From Pomphorhynchus laevis (Eukaryota > Acanthocephala > Palaeacanthocephala > Echinorhynchida > Pomphorhynchidae): DNA of 64,000 nt. Numbering within the stretch: position 1 is the first letter of the stretch; each line of letters starts with the position of its first letter. This document shows positions 30,480 to 42,284 of the stretch, piece after piece. The translations under genes and the position numbers were made by a program. Under the pieces are notes generated by a model that made no database searches, was not told where the DNA came from, and saw nothing but the letters and a program-made list of their open reading frames with translations. Location: positions 186,001 to 250,000 of the forward strand of contig WNNJ02000944.1 in assembly GCA_012934845.2 (NCBI GenBank). Reading direction: 5' to 3'.

Positions 30480-32600
30480 AATAATTTCTAGCTTTATTGA
30501 AATACTAATTTGATATTTTTATAATCATATAATCGATGAAGTGATTTTATTTTTACGAAACTCCGCACTAACCTAGCGACCAGTAACAATATCGTTTTAT
30601 TCCCTAAAAATAAAGTCGTAACCATTACCAACTATTCGATTCAGGAGCATTTCTTTAGTATCGTATGGGGTCGCATATATACGTTTCCCAAGCTGATGTG
30701 TTTTCTTTATTACTAAATACTGTCATTGAACAAGACGGGACGATAGGAAAACTTAACAATTAAATACTTTAAAATGTTCATAAAATATCTTGTGACGAAG
30801 TGTAGTGCATTGGGACATTATATACGGAATATCTTTGAAATTGCGTTGTCTTGTGGATTCAAGATTGTTTTTGAAGCTTTTGGACAATAATGCCTGCATG
30901 TCGAAGGTCTATTCTCATTGCTAATCTGAAAAGACACTTAATGAAGCAACATTAGAAATAAGTTTGAGTAAGCTTGAACTAATTAGTATATACCTAAGAT
31001 ATAACATCTGACAGATGATATAATTTGAAATTGCCCCATGGTACGTTCGATGTGTTCTTAAATTGTTCAGAAGCTTTAAACATCGAGAGGAATAATATGA
31101 AATTATTGTTCACAAATTAGGGACTAATTCAAGTCATTTTCAAAAATTATTCTTTGACATGAAAAAAATAAAAAATGTATATATACATCATTTTTATTGT
31201 ATAAATAAATCATTTTTTATTTTTAATGCAAAAACGTATCACTTGAAAATGAATATGTCAACAGTCTAACATTTGTGAACAATAATTTTTTATTATTCAT
31301 ATCGATGTTTAAACGCCTTGAACAATAATTTAAATGTTTGATTTGGTTATGCACGGTTTCGTCTATATAATATGCGAAGCAAATTGGATTTGATACCGCA
31401 ATCTGTGATGTCAAAAATATATCAAAATGTTAATGTTTCCTTTTATAGGATCAAAGGAAAATCAAATCAAAGACCAAAGGAATTATTTAATATTTCAATG
31501 ACAATTACCATCATCATCAGGAAAAAAGAAAGAAAATTTACAGTTTTGTACATTAAAAAACAAACTTGTAAGCGACACGAGCTTGAAAATTATTATAGTT
31601 TATGTTATTAAAATAATATAAATATGCATTTATATGCTGTGTCTCGCTACAAAAATTGATAAAATAAAAATTCAAATTATGGACCAGTCATTTTCAGGTG
31701 TTATGCTTTAACATGAAAAGAAATAAATAATGATCTAAAATAATTGTTATAATAATTATTTATAGTAAATAATTTTTTTTTATATTATAATTTTTTTTTA
31801 AATACAAACATTTAAGAATACAGTCAAATAATAGTTATTAAGTCTTGTTCCATGCTGACTAACTGACTAAATTTTCGACGTACGAGCAGCACGTATAGAC
31901 ATCGAAGACATTTTTGCTAAAGCAAAACCGACTCTACTCCTTATATTTCGGATACAGGCGCTGTAATTATCGCAAGTTCTATCTGCTCGTATCTTTGCTA
32001 TTTTCTTTATAATAATTATTTATAGTAAATAATACAAATCAGAATCTAAATCTAATTATAATGAACATAATCTAATTATAAATATACGTGGTTTATCGGT
32101 ATCCAAAGACTAGATTCAAAGAACTCACTAAATTTTTAAACATACTCGTAATTATCTTCAACATTTTAATGATGAACACATCACTGCTCGACAATTTAAT
32201 GACTTCTCTTTTATTTTGGTGGTGTAAACGACATCACCGAATTTTATTTAGTAAATATCTTATTAATGAATTGTACTTTCATCACAGAGAGTAAATTAAT
32301 TTAATATTTAATAATGTTATCCTGTTTACATAATTTACTGTCATTTATAAATTTTTATGTAAGTCGATTTGATAAATAAATCGATTTTTCAGTCTATTTG
32401 ATGAATAAAAATTGAAGAGATAGTCGTTGAGAGAGTGGCTATTCCAAGTGATAAATGATTAAATGATTAAGAAGAATAAAGATAATCAAAGATTAAAATT
32501 ATTATTGAGTACAAGACAGCCGCAACTGCTTGCTCAGTCTGTTCACTGATTATATTGAAAAATAAAAATGAAGTGTACAATGCAATCAACCGAATGAGTA
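30480..32600. other. AT-rich intergenic stretch
   Basis: No gene supported. 31440-31515 carries one arm of the foldback element of 23657-24045. A G+C-richer patch at 31860-31990 has no frame I recognise. Short frames at 31372-31611 and 32088-32294 look random. Confidence 0.5.
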
Positions 32601-32639
32601 GTTTAATACTGATTGATGGTTCTAGTTATTATGAATCCA

Positions 32640-34100
32640 CTTCCTCACTTGAAGTTTGAAATGTAAATAGTTGGAGTCACAATCAATTTCCTCAGGTTGT
32701 TCATTCCAAATGTTGATAGCACGAAGGAAGTGTCTCATTATTCTAGGAGTTTTACCATGGGGAAATTTATAAAGGGTTAGGCGATGTCCACAATAATTTG
32801 TAGCTCTAAACTTTACAGCATTTGTGAGATATATTTTTCAAATGAATTGACAACTGCCCACATTGTCAAGAGATCAAGATACAATAATCTTTGTAGAATT
32901 GAACATAAACCTAGCAAGGATAACATGTCCTCATACGAAAACGAATTATGAAAGCAAATTCGAGACCCGAGACGAATCACTGATTTAAAATAGGTAATTT
33001 CTCATTTAGTACACGGAAAAACAGCTGGAATGCAATACTCAAAATGTGAACGAAACAAAGAACAATGAAAGTATTTGAATACAGAAGGGTTCATTCTCGA
33101 AAAGCAATGTTTGATGCGATACAAGGCTTGAACTGCCTTACTGCGAGCAAAGTCAGTATTCAATAGTTAGTATCCGACACAATAGTAAGTACATGCCCTC
33201 TAATGTGCTAATTATAATCGATCTCAACGCTACCTAGCCTCATATATAGTTAACTTTATCTGTGTTGCTTCACTCCAGTCATAAATGCGGACAAGGTCGT
33301 TCTGCAACAGTTAAGCTTATAGTTTACAATTTCTAGTGCACCATAGTTTTACATAAAAAAGGTAAAGGCTAAGCATAGGTTTTGGATACGTACTAATAAG
33401 TCATTTAGAAATGTGATAAAAAAGAGGACTTAATGTAGTACTCTGAGGGAATCCACAGTTTACATATCTAGTAATGGAAACACGACTCTAAACTCTAACT
33501 CTGTAGAAAATTCGGCTGAGGAATTCCCGAACACAATTGCAGATGGTATAAGGAATATTATAATAAGATAACAAATAAATTAGACATGAGTGCGGAACTC
33601 GATCGAATGCCTTTGAAGAATCTAAGACACTAACGTCGACATATTTATCTGAGCTAATCGTTTCACTCCACAATTCACGGGCTTATAACAGGTAAGTAAG
33701 ATACGACCGCTTGGAACGAAAACCGTGTTGTGAATTTGTAATAACCTAGTGTTCATCTAACTGATTCAAATTCTACGGGCAATCAATTTCTCCAGGACTT
33801 TACATATGAAACTTATGAGGCTTACAGGTCTATAATCTGAGCAGGATGGCGATATCGATTTCTTCGGAATTGGGACTATAATTGCAGACTTCCACTCATT
33901 AGGAACACATGAGTGGAAAATACTGTGTTGGAAAAGCTTGATAAGAAATGGATCAAGACATGAATACAGAGTTTTTAGATGGAACGGAGAAATGTCATTC
34001 GGGTATAATGAGCTATGGGGGTCAAGATTTCTTAAGTACGTATCAACTTCAGAATATATTTTATATTTTAAAATTAACTTCGATATGAAACGCATATGTA
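32640..34100 (-). mobile_element. CR1/Jockey-type LINE RT fragment, decayed
   Basis: The minus strand reads, in order, HLKTLYSCLDPFLIKLFQ, NEWKSAIIVPIPKK and DYRPVSLISFICKVLEKLIA (34095-33766). Then come SVLDSSKAFDRVPHSCLIYLL (33673-33488) and a decayed palm and C-terminus (LFRSHFEYC, SICFHNSF-like words) to about 32640. It is a different lineage from the 15-22 kb LINE. Many stops and frameshifts; 5' truncated. Confidence 0.8.
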
Positions 34101-34129
34101 CGGTCTCCTTTAAACGTGTATAGTTTTTA

Positions 34130-34720
34130 AATCTAAAAAATTTAAATCAAATATTAAAATTAATATTTTTATTAGGATGTAGTATTGACTTGTATGGTAA
34201 ATCCTTTTTAATAAGAAAAAATAAACTTTAATAATACCAATAGGGTGTTTTAACATCCGTTAAAACATCCGTTGGTTTCATACAAAAGCAGTTGATGTGT
34301 TTGCAAGCGTTTCTTTTGAAGATACAGTCGATGATATAATAGATATTCCAAGTGATAAATGTTTATATTATTAATTTACAAATTTATTAAATTAAAGGGT
34401 TCGACAAAAGATTTTGTGACTTGTTATAACTATCGAAGTCCACATCTTGAAAATGTAGAGCGCAATGCAGCTGGACAGAGTTACGTTTATGAATTGCACG
34501 CTATAAGAGGTTTACTGATCGGTGCAACACTCGACATGATATAATATATAATATATCATATCATATATTATATTATACTATCAGTAATATATTATAGAAC
34601 ACAATAAAGCTGAATATTAAAAGCATAAATACAATGATTTCCGTCTCAAAATGTTAATTTTTACTAATTAAACGATATCCAATATAATATGAAAATTATA
34701 TTCACGGATTAGTTATTGTC
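34130..34720. other. AT-rich spacer downstream of F-box paralogue 2
   Basis: It includes a run of TATAATATAT-type repeats near 34540-34600. The frame at 34359-34544 has no recognisable product. Confidence 0.5.
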
Positions 34721-35518
34721 TCAATAAGTTATTTGCCACGGCGCATTGTTTTCATGTTCATTTTCTGAATTTTCGTTTGACTGGTTTCGAAATATGAATT
34801 CCGGTCTGTCTACTACCGTACCCTCCTGTACAATTTCAACATGAGCCCATTGAACGCCCTCTTTCCAGATAAATCCATCTGCACAAAAAAATGTTGTGCT
34901 GATATTGTCGGGTACATTGAGATGAACAGATGGGATCCTAAGCAGAAACCATTGATCGCCATGCTCAAGAGCAGCATCCACAAAATCTTGATTAGAAAGA
35001 ATTATTTCACCTATTCGGTCGCCCACCTTGTTTTTTGCAAATACATGCGTATTTCCTGGCAAATATGGATTTCTTAACTTGATTAGCCATAATATATTGT
35101 AACTACCTGGAAGCACATTTTCAAAGTTAGTTGTCAAATGTAAAAAGCAGACACTATCAAGAGTGACTACTTCATGTGAAAGATGATTATCATATTCACG
35201 TTTCAAGTAATTTCCGTTGAGCCAGGTAACATCCATATCAACTGCGAGTCGTTTAATTTCGTCATGTTTAGCATCGAGTGGTGTGTAATTCCTATCACTG
35301 ATAAAACGGCTACAAATCGTTTTTGAAATATCAACGCTTGTTCTGTATCTACGTAACCAGAATTTATCGGATCCCAAAATTTTTTGCCATTTCGGAAAAA
35401 CCGAATGTAATGTTCTCAAATCTGGAGTTGACAAGAATTCACTTATTAAAAACAGTACATGAAGTGGTAGTCGATCGAAGAATTGCTCTGTCGATATACA
35501 AGAATCTTCATCTATCAT
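34721..35518 (-). CDS. F-box protein with C-terminal PP2/FBA-like domain, paralogue 2
   Basis: An intronless 265-residue protein, start ATG at 35518. The first 146 residues differ from paralogue 1 at one position (Q to K in FPQWQ). The remaining 120 share only about half their residues yet keep the same framework: LWLI, NKVG, WFLLRIPSVHL, TTFF and WKEGVQWAHVEIV. This suggests the same fold with a changed binding surface. The tail is Asn/Glu-rich (NENSENEHENN) rather than the HSHLN tail of paralogue 1. The intact frame argues for a working gene. Role inferred: substrate receptor of an SCF ligase. Confidence 0.8.
   Translation of the reverse strand: MIDEDSCISTEQFFDRLPLHVLFLISEFLSTPDLRTLHSVFPKWQKILGSDKFWLRRYRTSVDISKTICSRFISDRNYTPLDAKHDEIKRLAVDMDVTWLNGNYLKREYDNHLSHEVVTLDSVCFLHLTTNFENVLPGSYNILWLIKLRNPYLPGNTHVFAKNKVGDRIGEIILSNQDFVDAALEHGDQWFLLRIPSVHLNVPDNISTTFFCADGFIWKEGVQWAHVEIVQEGTVVDRPEFIFRNQSNENSENEHENNAPWQITY
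35081..35518 (-). repeat. F-box gene-conversion or duplication tract, copy 2
   Basis: Partner of 22891-23328 at a constant offset of 12190 with no indels. Upstream of the ATG similarity falls to roughly 80 percent over the next 30 bases. Downstream, beyond 35081, nucleotide similarity falls abruptly. Confidence 0.85.
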
Positions 35519-36074
35519 TGACGCTCTTGAAGTGCAAGTCGAAATAATCTTACGTGTTTTTTTACTGTTTTATAAAAATACATATTAGTCATAAAATAGC
35601 AATTTCATTTTTCTTAAATTAATGAAATTTCAAAAACGTCATATTCTATGATACTGCTTATGATAACATATTCACGTCACGATGCAAATTAAACCATAAT
35701 ATAATTTTTGTTACAATGATTCAGTGTCTGAATTTCATGTCTTAAAACAGTAGCTGTTTAAAGAGAGCAAATCATATCAGTTTTTCTCTTAAAATAAGGT
35801 TTCAATTCATTATAATTATAAATTATCCACAAAAATCATAATATTTTTTGTGATGACGTGACGATATTCAAATACTTGCTTAATACGACGCAACTTTATA
35901 CTTTGTGATTTAAGTTATTGTGTAACTCTAAAATTTATTAAAATGGAATCAGTTTTCTAATTGATAAAATCTGCACATAATGGTTAATATGTTATGATTA
36001 TTCTTCCAGGGTCATTGTTTAGAAAAGAATATTTAACTAAATCTGAATGCCATTTTCATAATATAGAAATTAAT

Positions 36075-36190
36075 TCGTTCCCCAACCGAGAACATTGTCA
36101 AGAAGAATCTGAAACAATGAAACCACTAAACTTTTTGAGGGTTTTTGTTTCAGATTCTTATTGTCAATGCTCTTGGTTAGAGAATGAAAT
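36075..36190. repeat. Foldback repeat, about 40-bp arms
   Basis: The left arm ends in CAAGAAGAATCTGAAAC and the right arm begins GTTTCAGATTCTTATTG. The arms pair with scattered mismatches over about 40 bases around a 30-base loop. No coding content. Confidence 0.75.
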
Positions 36191-36514
36191 GTTGAAGATA
36201 TGTTTAATTTCTAAATTCTGACAATGCAACTCAAATCCGACATGAAAGATTCAAAATTGATTGTCGCGTTTCGATTTAAATTATTAGAAAAATGTTAAAT
36301 TTGAGATAGCGTAAGGGCTCCGTGGGTGTACCTAAATAAATATCATAATGACGCATGAATTACATGTTTGAAATAACAATGTACATTTCAAATGACGGTA
36401 ATTCAGAACATTGCTAGATATTGTTGGCTTTGTTAGAATTTTCATCCGGTTTGCAATTCTCCAAGACAGGAGAGATTAAAAAGAATAGAAAATGAATATA
36501 ATGGAAAGATAATT

Positions 36515-36660
36515 ATTGGATCAAAGAAAGGCGGAAACTTTTTTATTGATATTTCGCTAACCTCTGTTAGCATCTACATATGCTAACAGAGGTTAGCATA
36601 ATGGATTATATTATCTATAATGGATTATTATCAACTATTTAAAACAATGGAAACGAGTCC
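36515..36660 (+). mobile_element. Relative of the foldback/MITE element upstream of F-box 2
   Basis: It shares GATATTTCGCTAAC, CTGTTAGCATCT and later words (TATCAACTATTT, AACAATG) with 23800-23975. At 36549-36596 the GCTAACCTCTGTTAGC unit is repeated in inverted orientation. It lies about 1 kb upstream of F-box paralogue 2, as its partner lies upstream of paralogue 1. Confidence 0.6.
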
Positions 36661-38040
36661 AAATTCATCATGATAGTCGACAAGCTCGTCTTAAAGTTAT
36701 TCATGGGATGTTTTCACGAAAAACTATAATACACATCAGCTACTAGTGAGCAAACCGAGTGACATCTAAAATGCCAATGATATATATATGCTTATATACG
36801 GAGATTAGAAAGGTTAAAATGGTAATAGGTAGCAAATCATTAGTACATGACAAGATGTTTCTTCGATTCAAATACTAGTTTATGAAATAGCAATTTTGCT
36901 GATTGTTTAAATATAATTCCTGTTATATCCGAGAATAAAGTTCTAATTTTGATCTTCTTTTATACTAAGTGTCTGTCACATATCAACATACACTACAGGA
37001 AATAGAGAGATGTAATTTGAATACTCTGGAGATGTGTTTCCGCGAAATGTAAATCTGCAAAAATAATTCCTTGCATCTAGCACCTTGCTAAATTATGTGG
37101 TTGACTACGTTTTGTTGCGTAATTGTGATAAGCGATACTTATAAATACAATAAAATATAATATATTCAAATAAAGTATGATATTATATATGCAGATAAAG
37201 TACGACCCTGCTGGTTTCTATAACGTGATCTATATTCTATTGATGTGATGTGATTTATCTTAGCCAATATCTTAAGCTTTATTGTAGTAACGAGGTGTCT
37301 TGTTGTGAGAGAAAAATATTTAGTGAAAATATTATAAAATAATGAATAATACAATAAATACAAATGTTTTACAACAAACCGGATGAGGCGCTGAAACGAA
37401 CTGCGGACGAAACGCAGTTTTAAAAGTATTAAAGGAACGAATTTGATTGCGATTTAGAAAAAGTTTACATTAATTAGATCAAACTGGCATTAGTTGATAC
37501 TCTGATCGGTATACTTTTCATCCGTCAACGAAGTAAATAATGCTAGGTGATTAATGCTTTTTGAAGTTGTTTAGTGTAGAAGGGTTTGAACCACTTCTTA
37601 TCTACTAATCAAATGTCTAGAACGCACAATGCAAAATGCAGGCCCGTGAATGGTGAATTTATTTATTTTAAATGATGAATGTATGTTGTTCAAACGAAAA
37701 ATTAAATCGGAACCACCGAATCCAACAGGTCACAGTTCATATCTATATTTAAATACAGATTTTAACTGCGCATATTCACCGAACTTTAGCGTGAAATACT
37801 TTTTACATTTGTAAATGAATTTAATGCATTGCTAAAAGACAATGTAAGAAGACGAACAATAAGCACAGACACAAAGTTTCTCAACTTGTGCGTAAACTAT
37901 TTTGGGTATTCAAATCTCAAATGTATTTTGTTTTACTGTTAATTGAAGCATTTTAAGTAGCGTCGTACGTGATATTATACCTTACAGTTAATCACTAAAC
38001 ATTTTGAACTTAATCGTGAATTTATGTTGGTTTAGTTTAT
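36660..38040. other. AT-rich spacer
   Basis: No gene recognised. A few G+C-richer words occur near 37380-37430 without an open frame of interest. Confidence 0.5.
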
Positions 38041-38044
38041 TTTA

Positions 38045-39300
38045 TTATCAAAAATAAATTTAAACGCTTGAGCGGAAAATTTTTATGGATAATAATAGTA
38101 AATAATATACACTGTATTATAATAAAATATAGTATAAAATAAATAGAATAAAATATTACAATAGATAATTAAATTTAACCAAACTAAATTCATCATTTGC
38201 ATGGATTTGGCTCTACTGTCATGTTGGTTTGAGGAATAAGGCGAAAACTTAATAACACAGCAGTTTCTAATGAAGAGCTCTAATTTTAATTATAATGCAT
38301 TATTTATTAATTTTTGAAAATTTAAATAAATTATTATTTTAAATCTAAATTATTTAAAAATCTTAAAATTAAAATGTTTTTATTATTTTTAATATATATT
38401 TAGAACAATAAAATGAGTTTATACGGGAGATATTAGTAGCCCAATTATAGATGACTTAATTTTAAGCCATATAAAAATGTATAATATTGACAATAAGTAC
38501 AGTAATATACTTATTAGTATAATAAGTATACTAATATACTATTTATATTAGCCTTATTTTACTAAAACTAATACTGAGGATAGATAATGTATATGTCTAG
38601 ATATGAACATTAAATTAAAATCAATTAAAACTACTTTTAATTTATATCGTAAAGATGATATATTTACAAAAGACATATTTTTACATGAGCATTTGATCAT
38701 GAAATCTTAAGATTATTAAGAAATCTTAAGATTATTAAGAAATCTTAATAATCTAATCTTATTGATGATATATGTGCATTTAACCCTAATAATTTTAATT
38801 CAATAAGCGAACAAATTTATCCAGGTAGCCTCATTCTTAATAAAACCAATATTAATGATAAAGAAGGTACATATTTAGATATAAAAATTAAATTAACATC
38901 AATTTAAACTACTTTTAATTTATATCGTAAAGATGACATATTCAAATTTACAAGAAAAATATTTTTATATTTAATAAATTATTTATTAAATAATTGGTAA
39001 TTAATATCACATTATTTATCATATTTTTATATGATAAAATATAAAATATAATACATTAAATAATGAAATTTTAAGAATTGCAACAATATGTAATGATATT
39101 GGCTTTCTTAAAAATCATTTAAATAATTTAATAGATACATATTTTAAACTAGGTTACGATAAAATACAATCAATCAAATTTCATAAGAGGAAATACATCA
39201 TTGGCATTTATTTGACTTGTGCTATGTTGGTTTGATGAACAGCGGCTAAAACCAAATAAAGTAGCAGTTTATCCTAAACTGCTACTTATAATTGTCAAAT
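38045..39300 (+). mobile_element. Scrambled Penelope-like element fragments
   Basis: Several PLE pieces lie out of order: RT tail and 3' element (38045-38290), RT motif B area (38430-38490), palm and thumb pieces (38580-38700, 38755-38960, 39055-39160) and a second 3' element (39185-39290). Between them are short repeated words such as TCTTAAGATTATTAAGAAA. Heavily broken and rearranged. Confidence 0.75.
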
Positions 39301-39787
39301 TAATTATTAATTATTATCGTTCCTCCCACGGTAAAGCCGTCTATATTGGACAAGAAGATTCATCCTTCGCAACAGTGGTATCCTCTATTGACGGTGACGG
39401 GGGCTCAACGCTACCTGCGAGTTAAAAAATACTGATGAACACTGACTTGTATCGGTGAATTCGTAATCTTGTTGACAAACAATGTTTTGATGTGTTTGAC
39501 GGGCCCATTTGTGGGAACCCTTTGTATATTCGTAACAAATTTATTTATTAAAAAAAATCATTATTATTTAATGATAAATAAATAATATTCCAAGTTGTTT
39601 ATATCGCCTTAAAATTGTGATGTTACTATTACAAATAAGTAAAGATTTTATCTTTTGCATCAAGACAATATTTTCAATTCGACGTTATAATATTAAGGTA
39701 GTTGATCAAATACATAAAAGCAAAAGATAATAATTAAATTTATTCATTTTTAAAAATTTAATTAAATTTAAATTTGGTCCTTCTAGG
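39300..39787. other. Spacer upstream of the Hsp90 fragment
   Basis: 39305-39425 is G+C-richer, with a short frame (YRSSHGKAVYIGQEDSSF) I do not recognise. The rest is AT-rich. Confidence 0.4.
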
Positions 39788-40009
39788 CTAAAGGAGGACC
39801 AGTTGGAGGAGTACCTTGAAGAGCGCGAGATCAAGGGCATTGTGAAGAAGCACTCCCAATCCATCCAGTATCCTATTATGTTAGTCATGCAGAAGGAGCG
39901 CGAAATGGAGATGTCTGATGATGAGGCTGAGCTCGATGAGGCTGAGAAGGAGGAAGACAATATGAACGTGGATGAACACGACAAGAAAGATGACGACGAG
40001 AAGCCCTAG
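39788..40009 (+). pseudogene. Hsp90 fragment (truncated retrocopy or isolated exon)
   Basis: It encodes [33 protein letters not shown] and [12 protein letters not shown], which corresponds to the end of the cytosolic Hsp90 N-terminal ATPase domain running into the acidic charged linker. It then goes to a stop after DDDEKP. Hsp90 is about 720 residues and only about 73 are here. It begins just after a pyrimidine-rich CCTTCTAG, which would serve as a splice acceptor, so it could be a captured exon. The codon use is far more G+C-rich than the flanks. Q and M changes at conserved positions (HSQFIGYP expected) suggest decay. Confidence 0.75.
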
Positions 40010-40114
40010 AATTATGTATGAATTTTTATTATGTTTTGTTCATTTTATAATTATATTAAATACGTAAACCAAAACAATTTAAACTCTAAAGTGGTAAATT
40101 ATCATTATTATATA

Positions 40115-40325
40115 CAGAGCTTTGACCGAGAAGGCCGTTTTGCCCGCTCATCGTACATTACAACACATTAAACAAACATATCAGTTACAGCCAAACCAAG
40201 GATAAGAACTTCCAATGTTGCCTTGATCAGCGTGTCTTATCCAAGTGTTGACCATATCTTTGAATAGGCTCAATGATGGCGCAGTCATGATGTCGTGAGG
40301 TAATGCGTTCCACAACTTATTAATT
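40115..40325 (-). mobile_element. LINE 3' end fragment
   Basis: The minus strand reads KLWNALPHDIMTAPSLSLFK and DMVNTWIRHADQGN, a typical ORF2 C-terminus of CR1/Jockey-type LINEs, then a stop. Short and solitary. Confidence 0.7.
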
Positions 40326-40394
40326 AATTTTATCAATAAATTTGATATAAATTTACAAAAACGAAATGAATCAAAATATTTTATTTTAAAAATG

Positions 40395-40560
40395 TTAATA
40401 TCTCAATAACTCCTGCCATTATCTTCAGGAAATTCCAAAAGTTTTCAAACATTATAGAAGCCTATTCCTGCTATTATTTTTGGAAACATTTCTATAATTT
40501 CCAGAAGATGATAGCAGGAGTTATCGAAATATTGGCCTTTTTATAATGAAACCTTGTTAC
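40395..40560 (-). mobile_element. Foldback element, reverse orientation
   Basis: Arms 40397-40434 and 40494-40533 pair (AACTCCTGC with GCAGGAGTT, ATCTTC with GAAGAT). Read on the minus strand, it shares ATATTTCG-TAACT-CTG and CATCTTC words with the foldback elements at 23800 and 36540. No coding sequence. Confidence 0.65.
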
Positions 40561-40809
40561 TCGAATTTTCGTTCATTTAAATTTAAAAAAGGATAAATTC
40601 ATAATTTTAATATCAATTTAATTAATAATTTATAGTAAAATCGTTTTTCTACGTTTAATTAAACAAAGACGTTATTTAATTATCAAATGATGATGTGAAT
40701 TATAAATCATTTCGGTCAAAACTTTTAAAATATAAAAAGCTAGTATTTAAAAAAGCAAAATGCAAACACCGTTTTGGTGTAAACAAAAATAGAAATTTAC
40801 ATACCGTAA

Positions 40810-41157
40810 ATGGCCTTATTCGCACCTTACTCTTTGGATTTATTTTTGAACTACTCATCTACAGAAAGGAGTAATTTTAAAATCCATGACTTTACAAACC
40901 GGAAAGCACATATATTAAAACCGACGAATTATGATATAGTGGAAATATTTGCATGCATACAAATGTTTAATACAAACACGATACAGTTTTCAGTCTTTCG
41001 CAAATATTTGCGGGTGAATTGTCTAATTATTTATCATAAGAATTCGGATAAGTGGAACGTGGTTGTCGCTGAAGTTACAATTTTGTGTTTTCGTAAAACA
41101 TCAGCGTTTCTCAAAATACGATATCACTTATTTGAATTACATCAGAATATATCATAA
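40810..41157 (+). CDS. Unrecognised 115-residue open frame
   Basis: ATG-started frame ending at TAA, with mixed composition (LFLNYSSTERSNFKIHDF, CFRKTSAFLKIRYHLFEL). There is no signal peptide, repeat or motif I can name. It sits between a foldback element and PLE debris, and the PLE terminal motif follows at once (41161). It could be a small gene, an exon or chance; length in such AT-rich DNA is mildly unusual. Confidence 0.25.
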   Translation: MALFAPYSLDLFLNYSSTERSNFKIHDFTNRKAHILKPTNYDIVEIFACIQMFNTNTIQFSVFRKYLRVNCLIIYHKNSDKWNVVVAEVTILCFRKTSAFLKIRYHLFELHQNIS

Positions 41158-41765
41158 ATCAGATCAGCTAACCGAGTATACGTATTATATATTATTTATA
41201 AACTAAAAAATAATGCCTTTGTTAAATTAAAAAAATAATGCTTAATAAAAATTAAAGAATTAAATAATGAATAATAAATAATTATAAATATAGATAATAA
41301 TATAAGATTTTATAACTTTTATCAAGTTCAAATTATATTTAATAATTTAAAATTATATATTTTATATTGTATAATGTTATCTGTATTTTATATTATTAAT
41401 AAATTAAAAATAATGCTAAAAAGATTTAAAAACTAAATAATAATTAATTAAATAATTATAAATAATAAATAATTTATATCAAGTTAAAATAAAAAATTGA
41501 AATTTAAAATAAAAGTAAATTTTTATGAATTGACTAATAAATAACATACGATGTCTCAGAATAGGGATTGAAGGTCATTAGGATAAACTTATATGTTATC
41601 AGATTTGAGCCCCTATTTCTCGACACAACATATCAGCGTGGCCCAATGCATGCTAATGATGTATTTCTTTTGATGAAATTTGATTATCTAGTATCTTATT
41701 CTAATAGTAGAACAAATCCTAATAGTAGCTCTTCATATAAGTTGCTTATGCCTAGCACCTAATGA
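41158..41765 (-). mobile_element. Penelope-like element 3' end
   Basis: From right to left: the structured 3' element (about 41690-41560) with GAAATACATC, helix partners ATATGTT and AACATAT, then about 370 bp of AT-rich 3' UTR, ending in the terminal motif at 41161-41190. This shows the motif is the 3' end of the element. The coding part is absent. Confidence 0.7.
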
Positions 41766-42280
41766 ATTATATTTAACGTAAATACTCATAAAACATAGAT
41801 TTGACTTTTTACATTCCATGTATCTTTACCAAATGATTGTAATGAAGTATTAGTAGCAATAACAATATAGTAGGTATTGATGATGTCCACTAATACGGAA
41901 CTGTGGCGTACACCTGCTGCCCTCTTTGGATAAATGTTGAATCATCAAAATTTTTAAAGATGGATCAAGATCACTTATTTCTAACGTTTAACAATTGTGA
42001 AGAAAATAGTGAACAAATTTTGGGCGGGTCATGTAGTAAAGGGTGGATTTAAGGAAATACCATAATGTATAAAATCAAGAGTATATAAACAAACAGATGA
42101 GGAAATTATCAAAGATTGTATGAATAGCACCTGATAATAAGACAATTAAACAGATTAAACAAAATATGTTTAGTAGATATATCTTCATTTCTACTCAAGA
42201 CCTTACCAAACTACTTGGCCCCTTTTCTTGTCGATATCTTTAGAAATAGTCTTACCACTGGATCTGTACTGACTTTTAAA
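41765..42280. other. Spacer between PLE pieces
   Basis: No gene recognised. Confidence 0.4.
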
Positions 42281-42284
42281 ATTA

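Noticed and set aside
33938-34123. Plus-strand frame with NGSRHEYRVFRW
   Set aside because: Antisense shadow of the decayed LINE RT on the minus strand.
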